A stretch of DNA of 64,000 bases from Cenococcum geophilum 1.58 (GCA_001692895.1 KV748180.1:4617805-4681804), one strand, 5' to 3'. Numbered from the stretch's first letter, positions 45,886 to 58,075 are shown. Translations and numbers: made by a program. The notes: a model not told the origin generated them from the sequence alone.

Positions 45886-46490
45886 CCTTATTTAAGAAGT
45901 TACTACTTCTACTACCTTTATAGTGTTTTAAGCTTCTTTACCTATTATACGAATAAATAATTAACCCTAGTTAACGAACGTACCCAACTAATAAATAAAC
46001 TAATAAATTAAATTAAAAGTTTGGAATGTCTAAATAAGGTTCTGCTAAGACGCTAGCTAGACCCTAACCTAGACCCTTTCTAACCTATTAAATTTTAAAA
46101 ATAATGACCTCTACTAAATTAAAAATTAACCTTATCCTTAATAAGCTATCCAATTAGATTTAATGGTTCTTTATTATCTAAGACATAGCTAAAACTAATA
46201 AAGTATAGCAGTATATTAACCCATCTAAGAAGAAAGACAATCTTCTAAAGCTAGAACTACTAAGTTGGCCTATACTAAGGGACATACTACCTACGGCTAT
46301 ATTAATAGCAAAGCTAGACCTAAACTAGCTTACTGCCTATAACTAGCTCTACGCTAAATATAAGGACAATCTACGCCTATACTAGAAGTAAAAATAAGCT
46401 ATAAACGATATTAACAACTATATCGTTTATACCACATCGGTAGCCTACCTTCCACTCATTAACAGCCTTAGTAGTTAGTTATATTAAATA
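45886..46490 (+). pseudogene. Copia-5: heavily RIP-mutated leader and gag of the Copia-4 family
   Basis: The leader at 45886-46090 and gag from ATG at about 46104 align without gaps worth noting to 58300-58870 of Copia-4, but with pervasive C-to-T and G-to-A changes. An example is TAGTGTTTTAAGCTTC here against CAGCGTCCTGAGCTTC there. Gag reads LILNKLSN, WFFII and VAYLPLINSL, with stops at Trp and Gln sites. It ends abruptly at about 46490. Confidence 0.85.
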
Positions 46491-46509
46491 TTTAAGGCAT
46501 CTTCACTAC

Positions 46510-46900
46510 TGTAGTAGCCACTACAGTAACAGAGACACCCCGTATTTTAGTAAGTAATTAAGCCCATCTTATACAAGAATCTTATACTATTAGTACTTAC
46601 CAAATCACGTACTTATAGGGCCTCCTCCCGTCTATAAATACTCCCTCCTCTATGCCTTCCTCTTTTCTTTTCTTCTTCCTTATAAGAGCTAGTGGTGCTC
46701 TAATACTCCTCCTTAGTCCCTACTAAGGGATCTATTGGTTAACGTGGTAATATAGATAGTATTAGACGAGGAGACGGGCGAGAGAGAAGATAGGAAGGAC
46801 GAAGGAACCTCTAGTAGGTGTTAGTCGAGTAACGTTAACGGCTAGTTTTCGTTACCTAAAAATTGCGTTACGTAACGACATTTGGGAACGCAAATACGTA
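46510..46900 (+). repeat. Possible LTR or promoter segment
   Basis: It begins TGTAGTAGCCACTACAG (a short palindrome) where the Copia-5 gag breaks off. It contains TATAAATACTCC at about 46637 and pyrimidine-rich sequence after it, and ends near CGTAACGACA. This would suit an LTR, but no partner copy is present. 46901-47100 shows nothing recognisable. Confidence 0.3.
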
Positions 46901-47099
46901 CCCTATCCTATACTCACACCACTACTAAATATTTTAGATTTCACACTTAGAGCTACTTATAATAGGTATTTCTAAGAAATCTACCAGTTTAAAGCTCTAT
47001 AATTAAACGTTATTAACATTTTGTATAGGGGTCGTTAATTAAGCTACCGGGATACGGTTTTTAAAGTTTAACACTATACTAATATTATAACCTTCTTAC

Positions 47100-47782
47100 A
47101 GTAGCCAAGCCACCCCCCCCAAACTCCTCCCCCTCCTCCTCTCCCTCCTATTACTCGACGCCGAGCTATTACGTCGTCACTAAGCTATCGCGTCGTTGTA
47201 CGTCCGAACTGTAGTTAGTCGATTATATTAGACGTCGCTACTATAGCCGCACCGCCTCCGCCTGTTAGGGGGAGGGGTCCCAGCATATAGTTATGTCTCT
47301 TCTTACGCGTGTATTTAATTGAGTTAGGGTGGTAGACTTACTTTAATTCTAGCTATGCGGCGATTTAGTTATTAGGCATTAAAAATATTTAGTATATAAA
47401 GCTTTAAATTAGAATTATAATCTACTATATTAGATACTATATAGAGGGCTCTGCATTAAAGCTCTGCAGTCTAGATATATACTAGATCCGTAACTAATAT
47501 AATCTTTAAGCCCAGATTAAATAGGGCGCCTCGGTTACTGTAGTAGATCCTTACCTAGTAGTAACTAAGGCGCCTTAATCTTACTACTACCTCTAAATTA
47601 AGCAAAAGCTCTATATAGGGGGGTCCTAGGGGGTCTCCCCCTGGAAAACCTCATCTCTCTATATATTAATTAAAGTCTATATAATAAAGCTCTAAGTTAA
47701 AGCTTTAGGTTAATTAATTGGCTTATTGCTTATAAACTTGGGTTAAAATTTACGTTGGGGGACTAACGTTCTGTATGTTAAT
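47100..47782. other. GC-richer island and unassigned sequence
   Basis: 47100-47340 has C8, CTCCTCC runs and many CpG, unlike its surroundings. 47525-47575 contains an inverted repeat (GGCGCCTCGGTTACT ... AGTAACTAAGGCGCC). 47341-47782 is otherwise AT-rich with AAAGCTTTA / AAAGCTCTA motifs. No gene seen. Confidence 0.4.
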
Positions 47783-47815
47783 TATATCGCCGTTATAACC
47801 CTATTACCTACGTTA
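47783..47815 (-). repeat. Right end of the TAACGTAGG-family element
   Basis: Reverse complement of 22758-22790 (ATATCGCCGTTATAACCC then TATTACCTACGTTA). Followed by TATAGATTATAATTATATTA, which continues the composite sequence left at 22757. Confidence 0.65.
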
Positions 47816-49075
47816 TATAGATTATAATTATATTATATAATAACCAAATTATCATATGTTTCGATAAACTGCCACAATATACTTTTAAATATATTTATAT
47901 TATAACCATATAAAATATAAAGCTATTTACTTAGGCGTTAAGGGGGAAGCCTCTTATAGAGGCTCTAAATTGTTAATTAACCTAGTGCCTGCCTACCTGC
48001 CTGTCCGTCCGTCTATCTATCTATCCGTCTATCCGTCCGTTCGTCAGTTTGTCTATTTATACCTACCTATCTATACCTACCTACCTGTGCCTACCTGTCT
48101 GTGCCTACCTGTCTATGCCTACCTATGTTACCTTAATTCGATCAATCGATCGAATCGTTTATAGTGTTCGCTGGCTAGTCGTTTAAACGGTTATCATGTG
48201 GCTCTGGTGACGGTCGTGCGGCTCTAACAACGGTTGTGTAGCTCTAACGACGATCGTCTAGCTCCGGCGACGGTCGTCTAGCTCCGGCGACGGTCGTCTA
48301 GTTCTGGCGACGGTTATCTACTAGCTGTCGTTCTAGTGTCTCCCTAGGTAGGGAGGATATAAGGAAGAAAGAGTAAAAAATAAGGTGGCTACCTAGGTGT
48401 TTATAGGGGGTATATTTAGCAGAGGTATGTATAGAGGCTATTAGGAATATAGAGGGGACCTAATAGTAATGTGTCGCGCGTATACATAAAGGCTTTGTAT
48501 AAAGCTTCGGTAGAGCCTCTATACGTAAAGCTTCGCGTAAAGCCTTGTGCAGAGCCTCTATATATAGAGCTTTATATATAGCTTTATGGTATTTTTATTA
48601 CAATTTTGTAGTATTTTTATTACACCTAAAATTAGGGTCTGCTTAAGTCGCAATTTTAGTAATTTATATAAGTAGCTTAACGTAGGTAATGGGGTTATAA
48701 CCACTCCCTGGGTTATAGCCGCGCTAGTATCCCGCCTGCTATTTTAAGTAAAGTTTTATTGTTCTGCTAAAATTAAAGTAACATATATATTTAAAAGGCG
48801 GTATGTTGTGCTAAGGCTTACCTAGGCATGATAGATATAACTTAGGTAAAGTTTTAATATTCAAAACGGTTATAACCTAGGGAGCGGTCAAAACCCCGTT
48901 ACCTACGTTATATATTTATAGCAATTTATAGAAATCTATACGAGCAGCCTAGCAAATTGCTGCAAATCGCCGCAAATCGCCGCAAAATTGCTAAATTCGC
49001 GACTTACGCAGGTTTTGCAGACCCCGATTTTCGCTTGCGACAACGTACCTAAAAAAAATTTCCTGATAAAAATAT
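47816..49075 (+). mobile_element. Composite satellite element, copy C/D: right half
   Basis: Homologous to 40840-42749: a leader with AAGGGGGAAGCCTCTTATAG, a weak TACC/CCGT microsatellite (47980-48130), TTCGATCAATCGATCG, the 20-bp minisatellite (48190-48322), the conserved block (48322-48490), a few 12-bp units (48490-48590) and a partial palindromic end closing with TTTCCTGATA at 49075. A 245-bp MITE is inserted at 48669. Confidence 0.7.
48669..48913. mobile_element. 245-bp MITE of the TAACGTAGG family
   Basis: Ends TAACGTAGGTAATGGGG and inverse at CCCCGTTACCTACGTTA. Arms of about 40 bp continue with CTCCCTGGGTTATA. Short AT-rich interior, no ORF. Confidence 0.75.
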
Positions 49076-49405
49076 AGCGTAAGAAGTAAATTAAAGATAT
49101 AATACTAAAATATAAGGAGTATATAAAGCCGAGCCTTATTAACCTTAAATTAATATATAAGGGCTAAATTCTTTAGGGTACTATAAGGTGACAAGCTTTA
49201 TACTATTTAACTATAGTATAAATATATAAGAGGTAAGCGAGTAGCTAGTAAGATACTAGGTACAGCTATATAGAACAATATATATAGGTGAGGTAACTTT
49301 ATTACCTAATAGGTACACTATATATATAAAGCTTTTAAATAACAGCTAGGTATTAGAGCTTACTTAAAAAGATTCTAAAATCGTGTTATTTATAAGTACT
49401 ATTGG
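49076..49405 (+). pseudogene. PiggyBac-like transposase, part 2 (C-terminal)
   Basis: Joining 22285 to 49076 through one TA gives an unbroken frame: TVN|KNIA, later GVYKAEPY and KDSKIVLFISTIG. The last fits the piggyBac pattern of Lys-Asp-x-x-Val-Leu-Phe-x-Ser-Thr. Stops are at Gln and Arg sites only. The gene is cut at 49406 by a gypsy LTR, so its true end is missing. Confidence 0.65.
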
Positions 49406-49764
49406 TGTTACGGAATACCCCTATAATACCTTATACACATCTACCTGTTTTTACTAACTTAGTAACTAAAGACTAACTATAAAATAGCAATTTAATAGTA
49501 ACCTACGGCAACCTAACAGCAACCTACCGTATTTTGCTATATTTTACTAAGTTTTACTAAGTTTTACTAAATCCTACTAAGTTTTGCTAAGACTACTACC
49601 TAAATCCTATTCTACTCCGTATATATATTAACTAAGCAACTAAGTCTATAATATATACCCTTTCTTCCCATTTTCCTACCTTCCCTCCTTATACAATATA
49701 TATATATAGCTTAATAATATCTACCTTACTATATATTATCGCCGCTTATACTTACTCCGTAATA
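49406..49764 (+). repeat. Gypsy-2 5' LTR, 359 bp
   Basis: Starts TGTTACGGAATACCCC and ends TTACTCCGTAATA (CCGTAACA before a C-to-T change), giving inverted ends. Contains CTAAGTTTTACTAA repeats. A related LTR lies at 20549-20946. Inserted in the piggyBac-like gene. Confidence 0.8.
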
Positions 49765-49798
49765 CTATATTATATTAACTACCTATACTACCGTTAAT

Positions 49799-52700
49799 AT
49801 GCAGAATAAACCTAAAACTTTTATAATAGCCGCCGGCATTATATCCGTACTTTAAGAATAATTAATAAGAATATAGAAGTCTTTTATAGACGCCCTTATA
49901 TAAAACTAAGCTATTTTAAATTAATAATAAGCCAAATAAGAAGTATAATATTAGTAATTAATTAAGGACCTCTAAGAAGAAATCCGTTCCCTTAAGATGC
50001 CTACGCTAGGACCTTAAGACTAAATACTATCTTTAGAGATAAATACGCGGAATGTAAGCCCTAAACCTATAATAGTCTCTTACCCTAAACTAACTACTAT
50101 ACTATAACAATCTAAATAACTACTAGATCCCCTAGTATTTACTAATAAATAATAAAAGCTCTAATTATTTTTAAGCTAGCTAAAAAATAAGCTAACTAGT
50201 AACGCTAACTACTACCTAACTAAAGCTAACTAACTCTGTTACGCGCTAAGTTAACTAGGAGGAAAGATAGCTAACCTTATTAAACCTCTTTAGCCGAATT
50301 TAGTATAAAGCCTAGTTATACTTCTTAAAGCTATATACGGTAACCTAAACTACTAAACTACTACTTAGAGCAAAATAAACTATATAGCTTAAGGAATAAA
50401 AGGTTTCCTAATATACTTCTCTAAATTTAACCATTATATAAAGGAAACTAGCTAGAATAACTCTATATTAGTTAACAGCCTTATTAAATTTCTAAGCCCT
50501 AAACTAAAAACTTCTTCAATAGGCATAGACCTACTAGGAGCCCTTAATACCTATATAAACATTATTAATAAACAGTATAATAATATACTACGCCTAACAC
50601 TAAAATACGCTCCTTAATATAATATAATAGCTCTATAAACGTTTACTAAGTTATCTTAGCCTAAGCACCCTAACGCTATAGATATTAACACTAGAACTCT
50701 AAGATACGCCCTACTAGGGTCCTTTAAATAAGAATAACGCATTAAGCTAGGCCTCTGCTTTAATATAAAAATAACTCCTATTTCTTTAACTACTACTCTA
50801 TTCCTATACTTAAACACAATTTATAAACGGCTAATACTAGTAACCGTTTACCGCATTAATCTTCTAGTTACTATCCCAAATCTTTACCTAGTCCTAGCCC
50901 TATGTTTAGTAAGCACTATTTATAAAGGCGAAGCTATAACTAATGTTCTATAGGAACCCCGTCCTGCTTATTACTAAAAAGCATATTTTAGAGTTAAGTC
51001 GCTCTCTAGGACGGCTCTGCCTTAGGATCTCGTTAAATACCTCAAACATTACAAACTCCAACCCCCAGGATCACAGCACAACCGTTAACCATTACCTTTA
51101 ATAAAATAATTAATAGGCTAATACTTAAGTCCTAATTAATATAGGAGCTAGTAGTATAGGATTTATTAATAAGATCTTTATGTAAGATAATGGTTTTACT
51201 CTAACCCCCCTTAACTAGTATATTAACGTATTTGGATTTAATAGTAAATATATAGTCTTAGGCTGAATTACCTATATAGTATACCTAAGACTCTAATACC
51301 TAAACCACGAAGAACTAATTAGGCTTTTTATTACTACCCTAGGTTACCTAATAATTCTTAAATAACCCTAGATAAAGCTATATAAGGTAACTATTAATTA
51401 AAATAACATTAAGCTTCTATTTACCGCCTCCTATTATAAGTAGAAGTGCCTTATAACTTACCGCTTAGACCTATAACTAAAATCTAAAAAAATCTACTAA
51501 GATCTACCAGTCTAAAATTTCTATAACTGCCCATTCTATACCTGAGGAATCTACCAAATTCTAGCAACCTAGAAATTCTACTAATGTCTACTTTATGCCT
51601 AAGGAATCCACAAGATTCTACTAGCACAAGAATTTTACTAAATTCCACTAATATGAGAATTCTACTAATGTCTACTAAGGATCCGAAAACTCTACTAAAT
51701 TCCATAAGTTATTACTAAGTACTATACCGCCCTAAGCTAAGCAAAAACTTAAGCTTAATATACGAAAATACTAGAAGGACTAGTATTCTACTATAAAAAG
51801 GATTTTTGAAGAACCCAAATCTAAATCTAATACTAACTTTATACCTAATACTAAACCTAAACCTAAATAAAAAACTATAGATAATCTAAGCAAGCTTAGC
51901 ACCCTAGATATTTATATAATTAGAGCTACCCCGCTAGCGTAACTCGCTAAGAAACCTAAATATATAATCTTTGCTATTACTATAGCTGATATTAAGAAGG
52001 TCTTAGCACTGAAGAAGTACACTAACCCTACTACAAAGGTACTAGTAGAGTACTATAACCGCCTAGAGGTATTCTTATAGAAGAAAGCTAATAAGCTACC
52101 AGAATACCGATTGTATAACTATAAGATTATACTTAAAGAAGGAAAGTAGCCTGGATTTAGACCCCTATATAGGATGTCCTAAAACGAACTCTAAGTGCTA
52201 TAAAAGTATTTAGATGAGAACCTAAGTAAAGGATTTATTAGAGCAAGCTTATCGCCTATAGCTATACTAGTAATCTTTATTAAGAAACCTAGTGGTGGTT
52301 TACGCTTCTATATAGACTACTAAGCTCTTAACGCCGTTACTGTTAAGAATTAATATTTAATCCTATTAATATAGGAGATACTAAACTAACTAAGTAAAGC
52401 TCGCTACTATACAAAGCTTAATATTATCTCTGTATTTAGCCGCCTCTATATAGCAAAAGGAGATAAATAGCTTACTACATTTTGTACTTAGTATAGATTA
52501 TTTAAATACTTAGTAACCCTATTTAGCCTCGCAAATGCTCTAGGCTCGTTTTAACATTATATAAATAACACTCTATATTCTTACCTAAATATCTTTTATA
52601 CTGCTTATATTAACGACATCCTAATATATAGTAATAACCTAACCGAATATTGGAAATACATTAATCTTATTTTATAAGCCCTATAAGGAGCTAGTCTATA

Positions 52701-53815
52701 ATTAAATATAGATAAATATAAATTCTATAAAATAGAAGTCCTATACCTTAGGCTTCTTATTTCTATAAACGGTATATAAATAGACCTAAAGAAAGTTAAA
52801 GTAATTATAAACTAGTAAGAACTTAAGAATGTTAAGGATATAAGAGCCTTTATAGGATTTGCTAATTTCTACTAACAGTTTATTAATAACTTCTCCGCCC
52901 TAGTTTTACCCCTTATAGCTCTAACCTAAAAGAATAAAGCCTTTATCTTTAATAAGGAATATAAAAAGGCCTTTACTTATCTAAAGGTTATATTTACTAC
53001 CACGCCTATACTTTAACACTTTAACCTAAACTAAATAAGTGTTATAGAAGCTAACTTATCCGACTATATCACTAAAGGCATAGAGTATTACACCCTATAA
53101 TATACTACTTAAGATAACTAAGCCTAGCTGAATATAACTATAAGATTTATAATAAGGAGTTACTAGCTATTATTAGATGTTTTAAACAATAGCAACCTAA
53201 ACTAGAAGGCGCTAGATTTTTAATTAAGGTCCTTAGCGACTATAAGAATCTATAGTACTTTATAACTACGAAACAGCTAAGCTATTATTAGGCCTACTAG
53301 TTAAAATATCTGTCCTATTTCTAATTCTTAATTATATACCGCCTAGGCGTTTAAGGTTAAAAGCCTAATACTCTAACCTAATGTTTATAAGACGCGCTAG
53401 CACTAAAAGAAGCGCGCTCTTACTAAAACTAAACCCTACTTCGTCTCGCACTATTTAACCCTCCTACTAAAGGCCTTAGAGTATACGTCCTTAAAATAAC
53501 TAATTAATTAATTAAATAGATTATAATTAACGAATACCTAAATAATAAGTTTATTTAAGAAATGCTTAAGCTAATCTATAATAGCGTTAGATACTCTAAG
53601 AAGATCTCTTTAAGTAAATTTAAAGTTTATAGAAACCGCTTATATTACCAAAACTATCTAGTTATTCCTAATTATAATAAACTTAAGCTTAAGCTCCTTA
53701 AACATATATATAACCTACTAGTAACTAGCTACCTAGGCTAAGGAAAAACTCTAGAGCTACTTTAACGGGAGTACTTGTAACCGACTACTAGTACTACATT
53801 AAAGACACTACTGTA
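49799..53815 (+). pseudogene. Gypsy-2 gag-pol, truncated in integrase
   Basis: The ATG at 49799 opens MQNKPKTF, then a gypsy gag (LKNKLTSNANYYLTKANQL near 50170-50225; NYIA*GIKGFLIYFSKFNHY near 50375-50435). A protease-like region lies near 51130. RT spans about 52240-52800 with PSGGLRF-type sequence near 52290 and the active site YINDILIYS near 52610 (ancestrally YIDD). RNase H follows, then the start of the integrase zinc finger near 53700-53770 (KTLELL*REYL). The frame ends at about 53815, where the DIRS-like element begins, so the integrase core and 3' LTR are absent. The small minus-strand frame at 51484 is a shadow. Confidence 0.85.
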
Positions 53816-54149
53816 TTACTTACTGTGGACCGTAATGGTTACAGCCGCTTTAATGATAGGGTCTATAGGGAGTCACGTGACCCACGGCGCACGGCTTAAA
53901 GTCTCTTCATTAAGAACTTTAAGCAGTAACAACATTATCTAATTAAATTCGAATATGCTAGTTCTCGTCAATTAAAGCTACTATTAATTCATTTATCCTA
54001 ATCTTATTTAACCGTCGAGTCTCCTCCCTTAAAGCCTTAAATTTAGGCCGTTGCCGTCGCTCCTTTCCGTCTACTCTGTATAACAGACCCTTTTAAAGAC
54101 GCCCCCGTATATAGCACACGCTCTTATTCTTGCGTTCCCAATAGCGAAG

Positions 54150-55150
54150 GCTCGCAGACGTGTCGCCCCTCCGTAACTATAGCCCCTACGCCCTCCGCCG
54201 CAGCCGTAACGGCAGCCGAAAAGCGCTTATAGGACATTTACAAACAAGAGCTAAAAGACCGTAAGCAGGAGCGCACTTATAAGGCAGCTTTAAACCAGGC
54301 TACCCTTAAAGCTCTTACTGCTTCCACGGCTTAGGTAAAGTTAGCCACGAAAGAAATACACTAAGCTCGGCTTGCCGCTATTAAGAAGAACCCTACTATA
54401 ATTAATATAGTAGAGGTTAACTCCGGTAAGTCTTCTCTCCCTCCTATAGCAAAGAGCCTAGACCTGCTTCTTCCTGGGATCCTAGTCTCTAAAGTTGCCG
54501 CAATATAGAAGGGTATATTCGTTCCAGAGAACCTTATAAAGCTACGCAATAACCCGTCTAGGATTAACTCCAATTAAATAGAGTTAACGGCAGACGGAAG
54601 AGTTATTGCCTCCAGTAATAGCTCTAAAAAAGACTTCTCCTCTATAGGTATTTAGCTTAAGGGCTTTACTAACTACAGTATTATCGTCCAAACCCTCTAG
54701 GCCATATTAACCCCCTTAGCTATCACAATAGCAAAATTCCACTAAGCTATTATAGGCTTCTCCGCATAATTCGTCTAGAACAGCGTCCTTAATTTAGCTA
54801 TAGTTGTCCACTAGAGAGCTATAAGGCCTAGTTAAACTAACCCTACTAACTAGGCTATCCCTATTAAACTGCAAACAGCTAACTATAACTTCGCCACTCT
54901 ACGCCCGGCCCCATCGTCCTCCTATAGTAGCTTATTATTAAAACGCCCTTAGGCAGACACGTCTACCTTATCCCTATAGGGCTAGGTATGCGGTAATTAG
55001 AACACGGGCCGGCCGTGCTTTAAATTACCATATTCCTATTAATATCTCTGTAAAGTATATAGAGGGAATCACGTTAAGAAAGACTGTAAGGGGTCTCTAT
55101 AATAATTTATACCCCCTCTATACCTAAATTTAACGCTAAGATTTAAGGCG
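54150..55150 (+). pseudogene. DIRS-like element gag
   Basis: The frame shows an Ala-rich, charged N-terminal half (TAAEKRL, DRKQERTYKAALNQATLKAL near 54205-54320). A C-terminal cysteine cluster lies near 54987-55085 (VCGN*NTGRPCF ... KVYRGNHVKKDC). Such Cx2-type clusters with a trailing HxxxxC are usual in fungal DIRS gag proteins. Stops are at Gln and Trp sites. The 70-aa minus-strand frame at 54361 is a shadow. Confidence 0.65.
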
Positions 55151-56900
55151 TTTACCCTAGGGTATCCACTTTATACTTCGCCATCGCTATTAAACGCATT
55201 GGCCTGGAGGGATGAGCTACTCCTATACCCTAGAGATCTCGGCCCCCTAATTAAGGGTATCCTAACGTATAGCGCGCGGATTAGAGTCACTACCTTACTA
55301 CTAGCGCGTACGTGTTTAAATTAACTCCCTTTTAATACCAACCCTAGGGTAATTACCATAAAGATTGCTACCGATCTACCTATCGGCCGCATTACTATTC
55401 GTCCGCCTAAAGCGACCTAATACTCTCCCTTAGGACTTATACCTAAGCCAAATGGAACCTTCCGCCGTATTTATAATCTCTCTTCGCCTAAGCCTCGCCA
55501 AGGCTTCTCCATCAACGCTACTATCCTAGAGGCCTACTCTACCCTCACCTATAGCACCGTAGACGACATTCTAGCGCTTATTCTCCTCACTAGGAGAGGC
55601 GCCATTATCCTTAAACGCGATCTTAAAGACGCTTTTCGGAATATCCTAGTCGCTATTACTAATTAACGCCTACTAGGTTTTAAGTGGGAGAAGATAGTAT
55701 ACGTTAAATGCTGCCTTCCCTTTAGTCTAGCCACTGCGCTTTTCCTCTTTAACCTCTTTGTGGAAGCCCTACATTAGGTCCTTAAATGCCGCCTCTACCC
55801 AATTATTACCTTCTTCGCACTAGTTCATTATCTAGATAACTTTATATTTATCTTACGCCTAGACACTAGCTACGCACCGGTAGTTCGCGTATATAACTTT
55901 ATAATTACACTACTTGGTTTCCCTCCTAACGCCGTAAAAGACTCCTATAGTACAGTATTAGACGTATTAGGCTATTAGATTAACACTAATACCTTCTCCC
56001 TATTTCTTAGCCCTACTAAGTAGACAGCACTATAAGATCTACTTACCTCCTTCGTCCTTCGTCCTTAGGCCCTAAGTCTCTCTTAAATAGTGCTAGTAAC
56101 TTAGAGGCAGCCTCGCCTAGGCCGCAAAAGTTATCTAGTTAGGGCGATCTTACTTAAGATCGCTATGGGACCTTATCACAGCTTTCTCTCTTATAAACCG
56201 CCGCACTTTACCTATCCCGCTAGCGGTAATCTCCGACCTAGCTTAATAGAGCGAAGCCCTAGCACTTTAAAATAGGGTTTATTTCTTTTAGGAAGACGTT
56301 ACTCGCCCCCAGATCTATCTCTTTATAGATACCTTATCTAAATATGGTTACGCTGGCTTCTTCTATAGCTGCCTAGGCTACTCCTCCGCCAAGACCTATT
56401 CTACTCCTTATAGTTAATAGCGCCCTTATACCTCCGCGCTGCCATAAGACAACCTCTTTATAGCATCCCCTACCCCTAAGCACCTCTATGCCCACATTAA
56501 TATGCTTAAAGTACTCGCTATTACTGACGCATTTGTAAAATAGAGCCCTACCTAGCAGCATTTATCTATTTACGTCCATACGGACAACACAGTCGCCCTT
56601 ATAGGCCTGCAAAATATAGTGCTTAAAGGCCCTACCAATTTGCTCCTCCGACAAATCTTAGTTTAGGCTGCCGCATTTAATATCCAGTTGCAATCTTCCT
56701 AGATTTCATCCGAAGATAATACACTAGCTAACGCACTCTCCCGCTTTAACTGGGCTATAGCCAAAAATCTCTATCCTTAGATCGATCTCTCGGTGCTAAC
56801 GGCTTATCTTTAGGCTCGTTAATCAACCTACCAGGCCCGCCGCCTGCGTTTATTACCTAATTAGGCCAATCTTACTTGGTTTTAAGCCTCTTATGGCACG
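55150..56900 (+). pseudogene. DIRS-like reverse transcriptase / RNase H
   Basis: YSPLGLIPKPNGTFRRIYN lies near 55420-55475, VDDILALILLTRRGAIILKR near 55560-55620, and LKDAFRNILV follows. The active site HYLDNF is at 55824-55842 (ancestrally YLDD). The frame then runs through LGYQINTNTFSLFLSPTKQT near 55965-56025 into an RNase H-like region. It is notably little interrupted compared with the other elements. The minus-strand 62-aa frame at 56373 is a shadow. Confidence 0.8.
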
Positions 56901-56929
56901 GTATTGAGCCTAGCACCTATAAGATATAC

Positions 56930-57835
56930 GCCTCAGGTACAAAGTTATAGGAGTTCTTCTGCGCTATAAGGGCTGTAGCGCTATATTTAGCCTAGTTACC
57001 CAACCTTATAGAATGGGTAGCATAGAGAACGTACGGCAATAGTTCTCTATATATAGGCAGGGTAGCTTTAAAGACCATACGCTTATACCTCGCCGCGATC
57101 TACTCTATACACGTTAGCTACGTTCTCCCAATTATAGTATTTAAGAATGCGTTACTTCGTCGCATACTAGATAGGGCAACCTCTCTTAACCTTAACCCAA
57201 AAGAAGCTACTCTGAAGTTGCTAATCTTACATAGTATCCTCGCTAAGATCGCGACTAGCAGCAACTCGATTTAAGGGGTAAATACTAACGCCGCCTTCTG
57301 CCTCGCCTTTATAGGGTGCCTCCGTATAGGCGAGATCTCCTATACTAATAAGCAACGGTCCAAACCGTCATTCGTCGCAACTAAGGCTACCCGCTTAGAC
57401 GTATAGATTAGCCCCTCTAGAGATTACCTTACCTTCCATCTTAAACGGAGTAAGACCGATAAGGATAAGCAGGGCGTTTAAATTATAGTAGCCGCCACCT
57501 TTAACGCGGTTTGCCCTATAGCAGCGCTATAGAGGCTTTTTCTCCTAAACCCCCAGGCTCCCTTTACGCCGCTATTTACCGCATCTAGTGGCGCGGCGTT
57601 CTCCGCCTTATACGCGCGGAGGATACTTAAATTAAGGCTAACCCTCTATAGCATCTAAGCCGCACAATATACAGGTTACAGCTTCCGTAGGGGCGCGGCC
57701 TAACACGCCCTAGACTACGGCTTCTCCAATAAGGAGGTTTAACGCCTAGGCCGCTGGTCGTCAGACGCCTTCCGCCTTTATTACTTAACCTTATAGGCTA
57801 ACACCTTCCGCCTTTTACGGAGGTTTTAACTAGGC
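56930..57835 (+). pseudogene. DIRS-like tyrosine recombinase
   Basis: A phage-integrase-type fold signature: the first catalytic Arg in FIGCLRIGEISY (about 57310-57345), an HxxR box present as YSFRRGAAQHALDYGFSN at 57675-57730 (His changed to Tyr by C-to-T), then GRWSSDAFRLYYLT at about 57750-57790 with the candidate nucleophile Tyr. In DIRS elements this enzyme joins a circular cDNA to the target without target duplication. The frame has few stops, at Gln-type sites. Confidence 0.8.
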
Positions 57836-57904
57836 ACCCCGCTAGCGTTCTCTTTAACTTAGCCTTACGCGTAAGGCTAACACCTAAAACATATCTCTCT
57901 ACAC

Positions 57905-58075
57905 ACATTTTTTTCCCAATTTGGCTGTGGTCACGCTTCGCTCTCTTTAGACCATAGGCTTGTAAGTTTAGGGCTATTTTTCCTGCCTTTTTATAGTAAA
58001 AACAGCTTATAAAAGCTGGAAAATAAGCCCGCCATTTATAGGCCCCTGAGCCGCAGCCACCAATCAAAAAAATTG
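57905..58075. mobile_element. Small foldback element or MITE
   Basis: Imperfect inverted arms: ATTTTTTTCCCAATTTGGC, TGTGGTCACG and GGGCTATTTTTCC on the left, and GGAAAATAAGCCC, AGCCGCAGCCACCAATC and AAAAAAATTG on the right. About 170 bp, GC-normal. The 89-aa minus-strand frame over it has no support as a gene. Confidence 0.5.

Larger units (their letters stand above)
53816..57900 (+). mobile_element. DIRS-like retrotransposon (RT plus tyrosine recombinase)
   Basis: A gag-like ORF, RT-RNase H and a tyrosine recombinase follow each other on the plus strand with no integrase and no conventional LTRs. That set defines DIRS/Ngaro-type elements. Terminal or internal repeats could not be defined by eye, so both ends are approximate. 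Its left end truncates Gypsy-2. Confidence 0.8.

Noticed and set aside
57798..58067. 89-aa minus-strand frame
   Set aside because: Overlaps the recombinase end and the foldback element; no conserved features.
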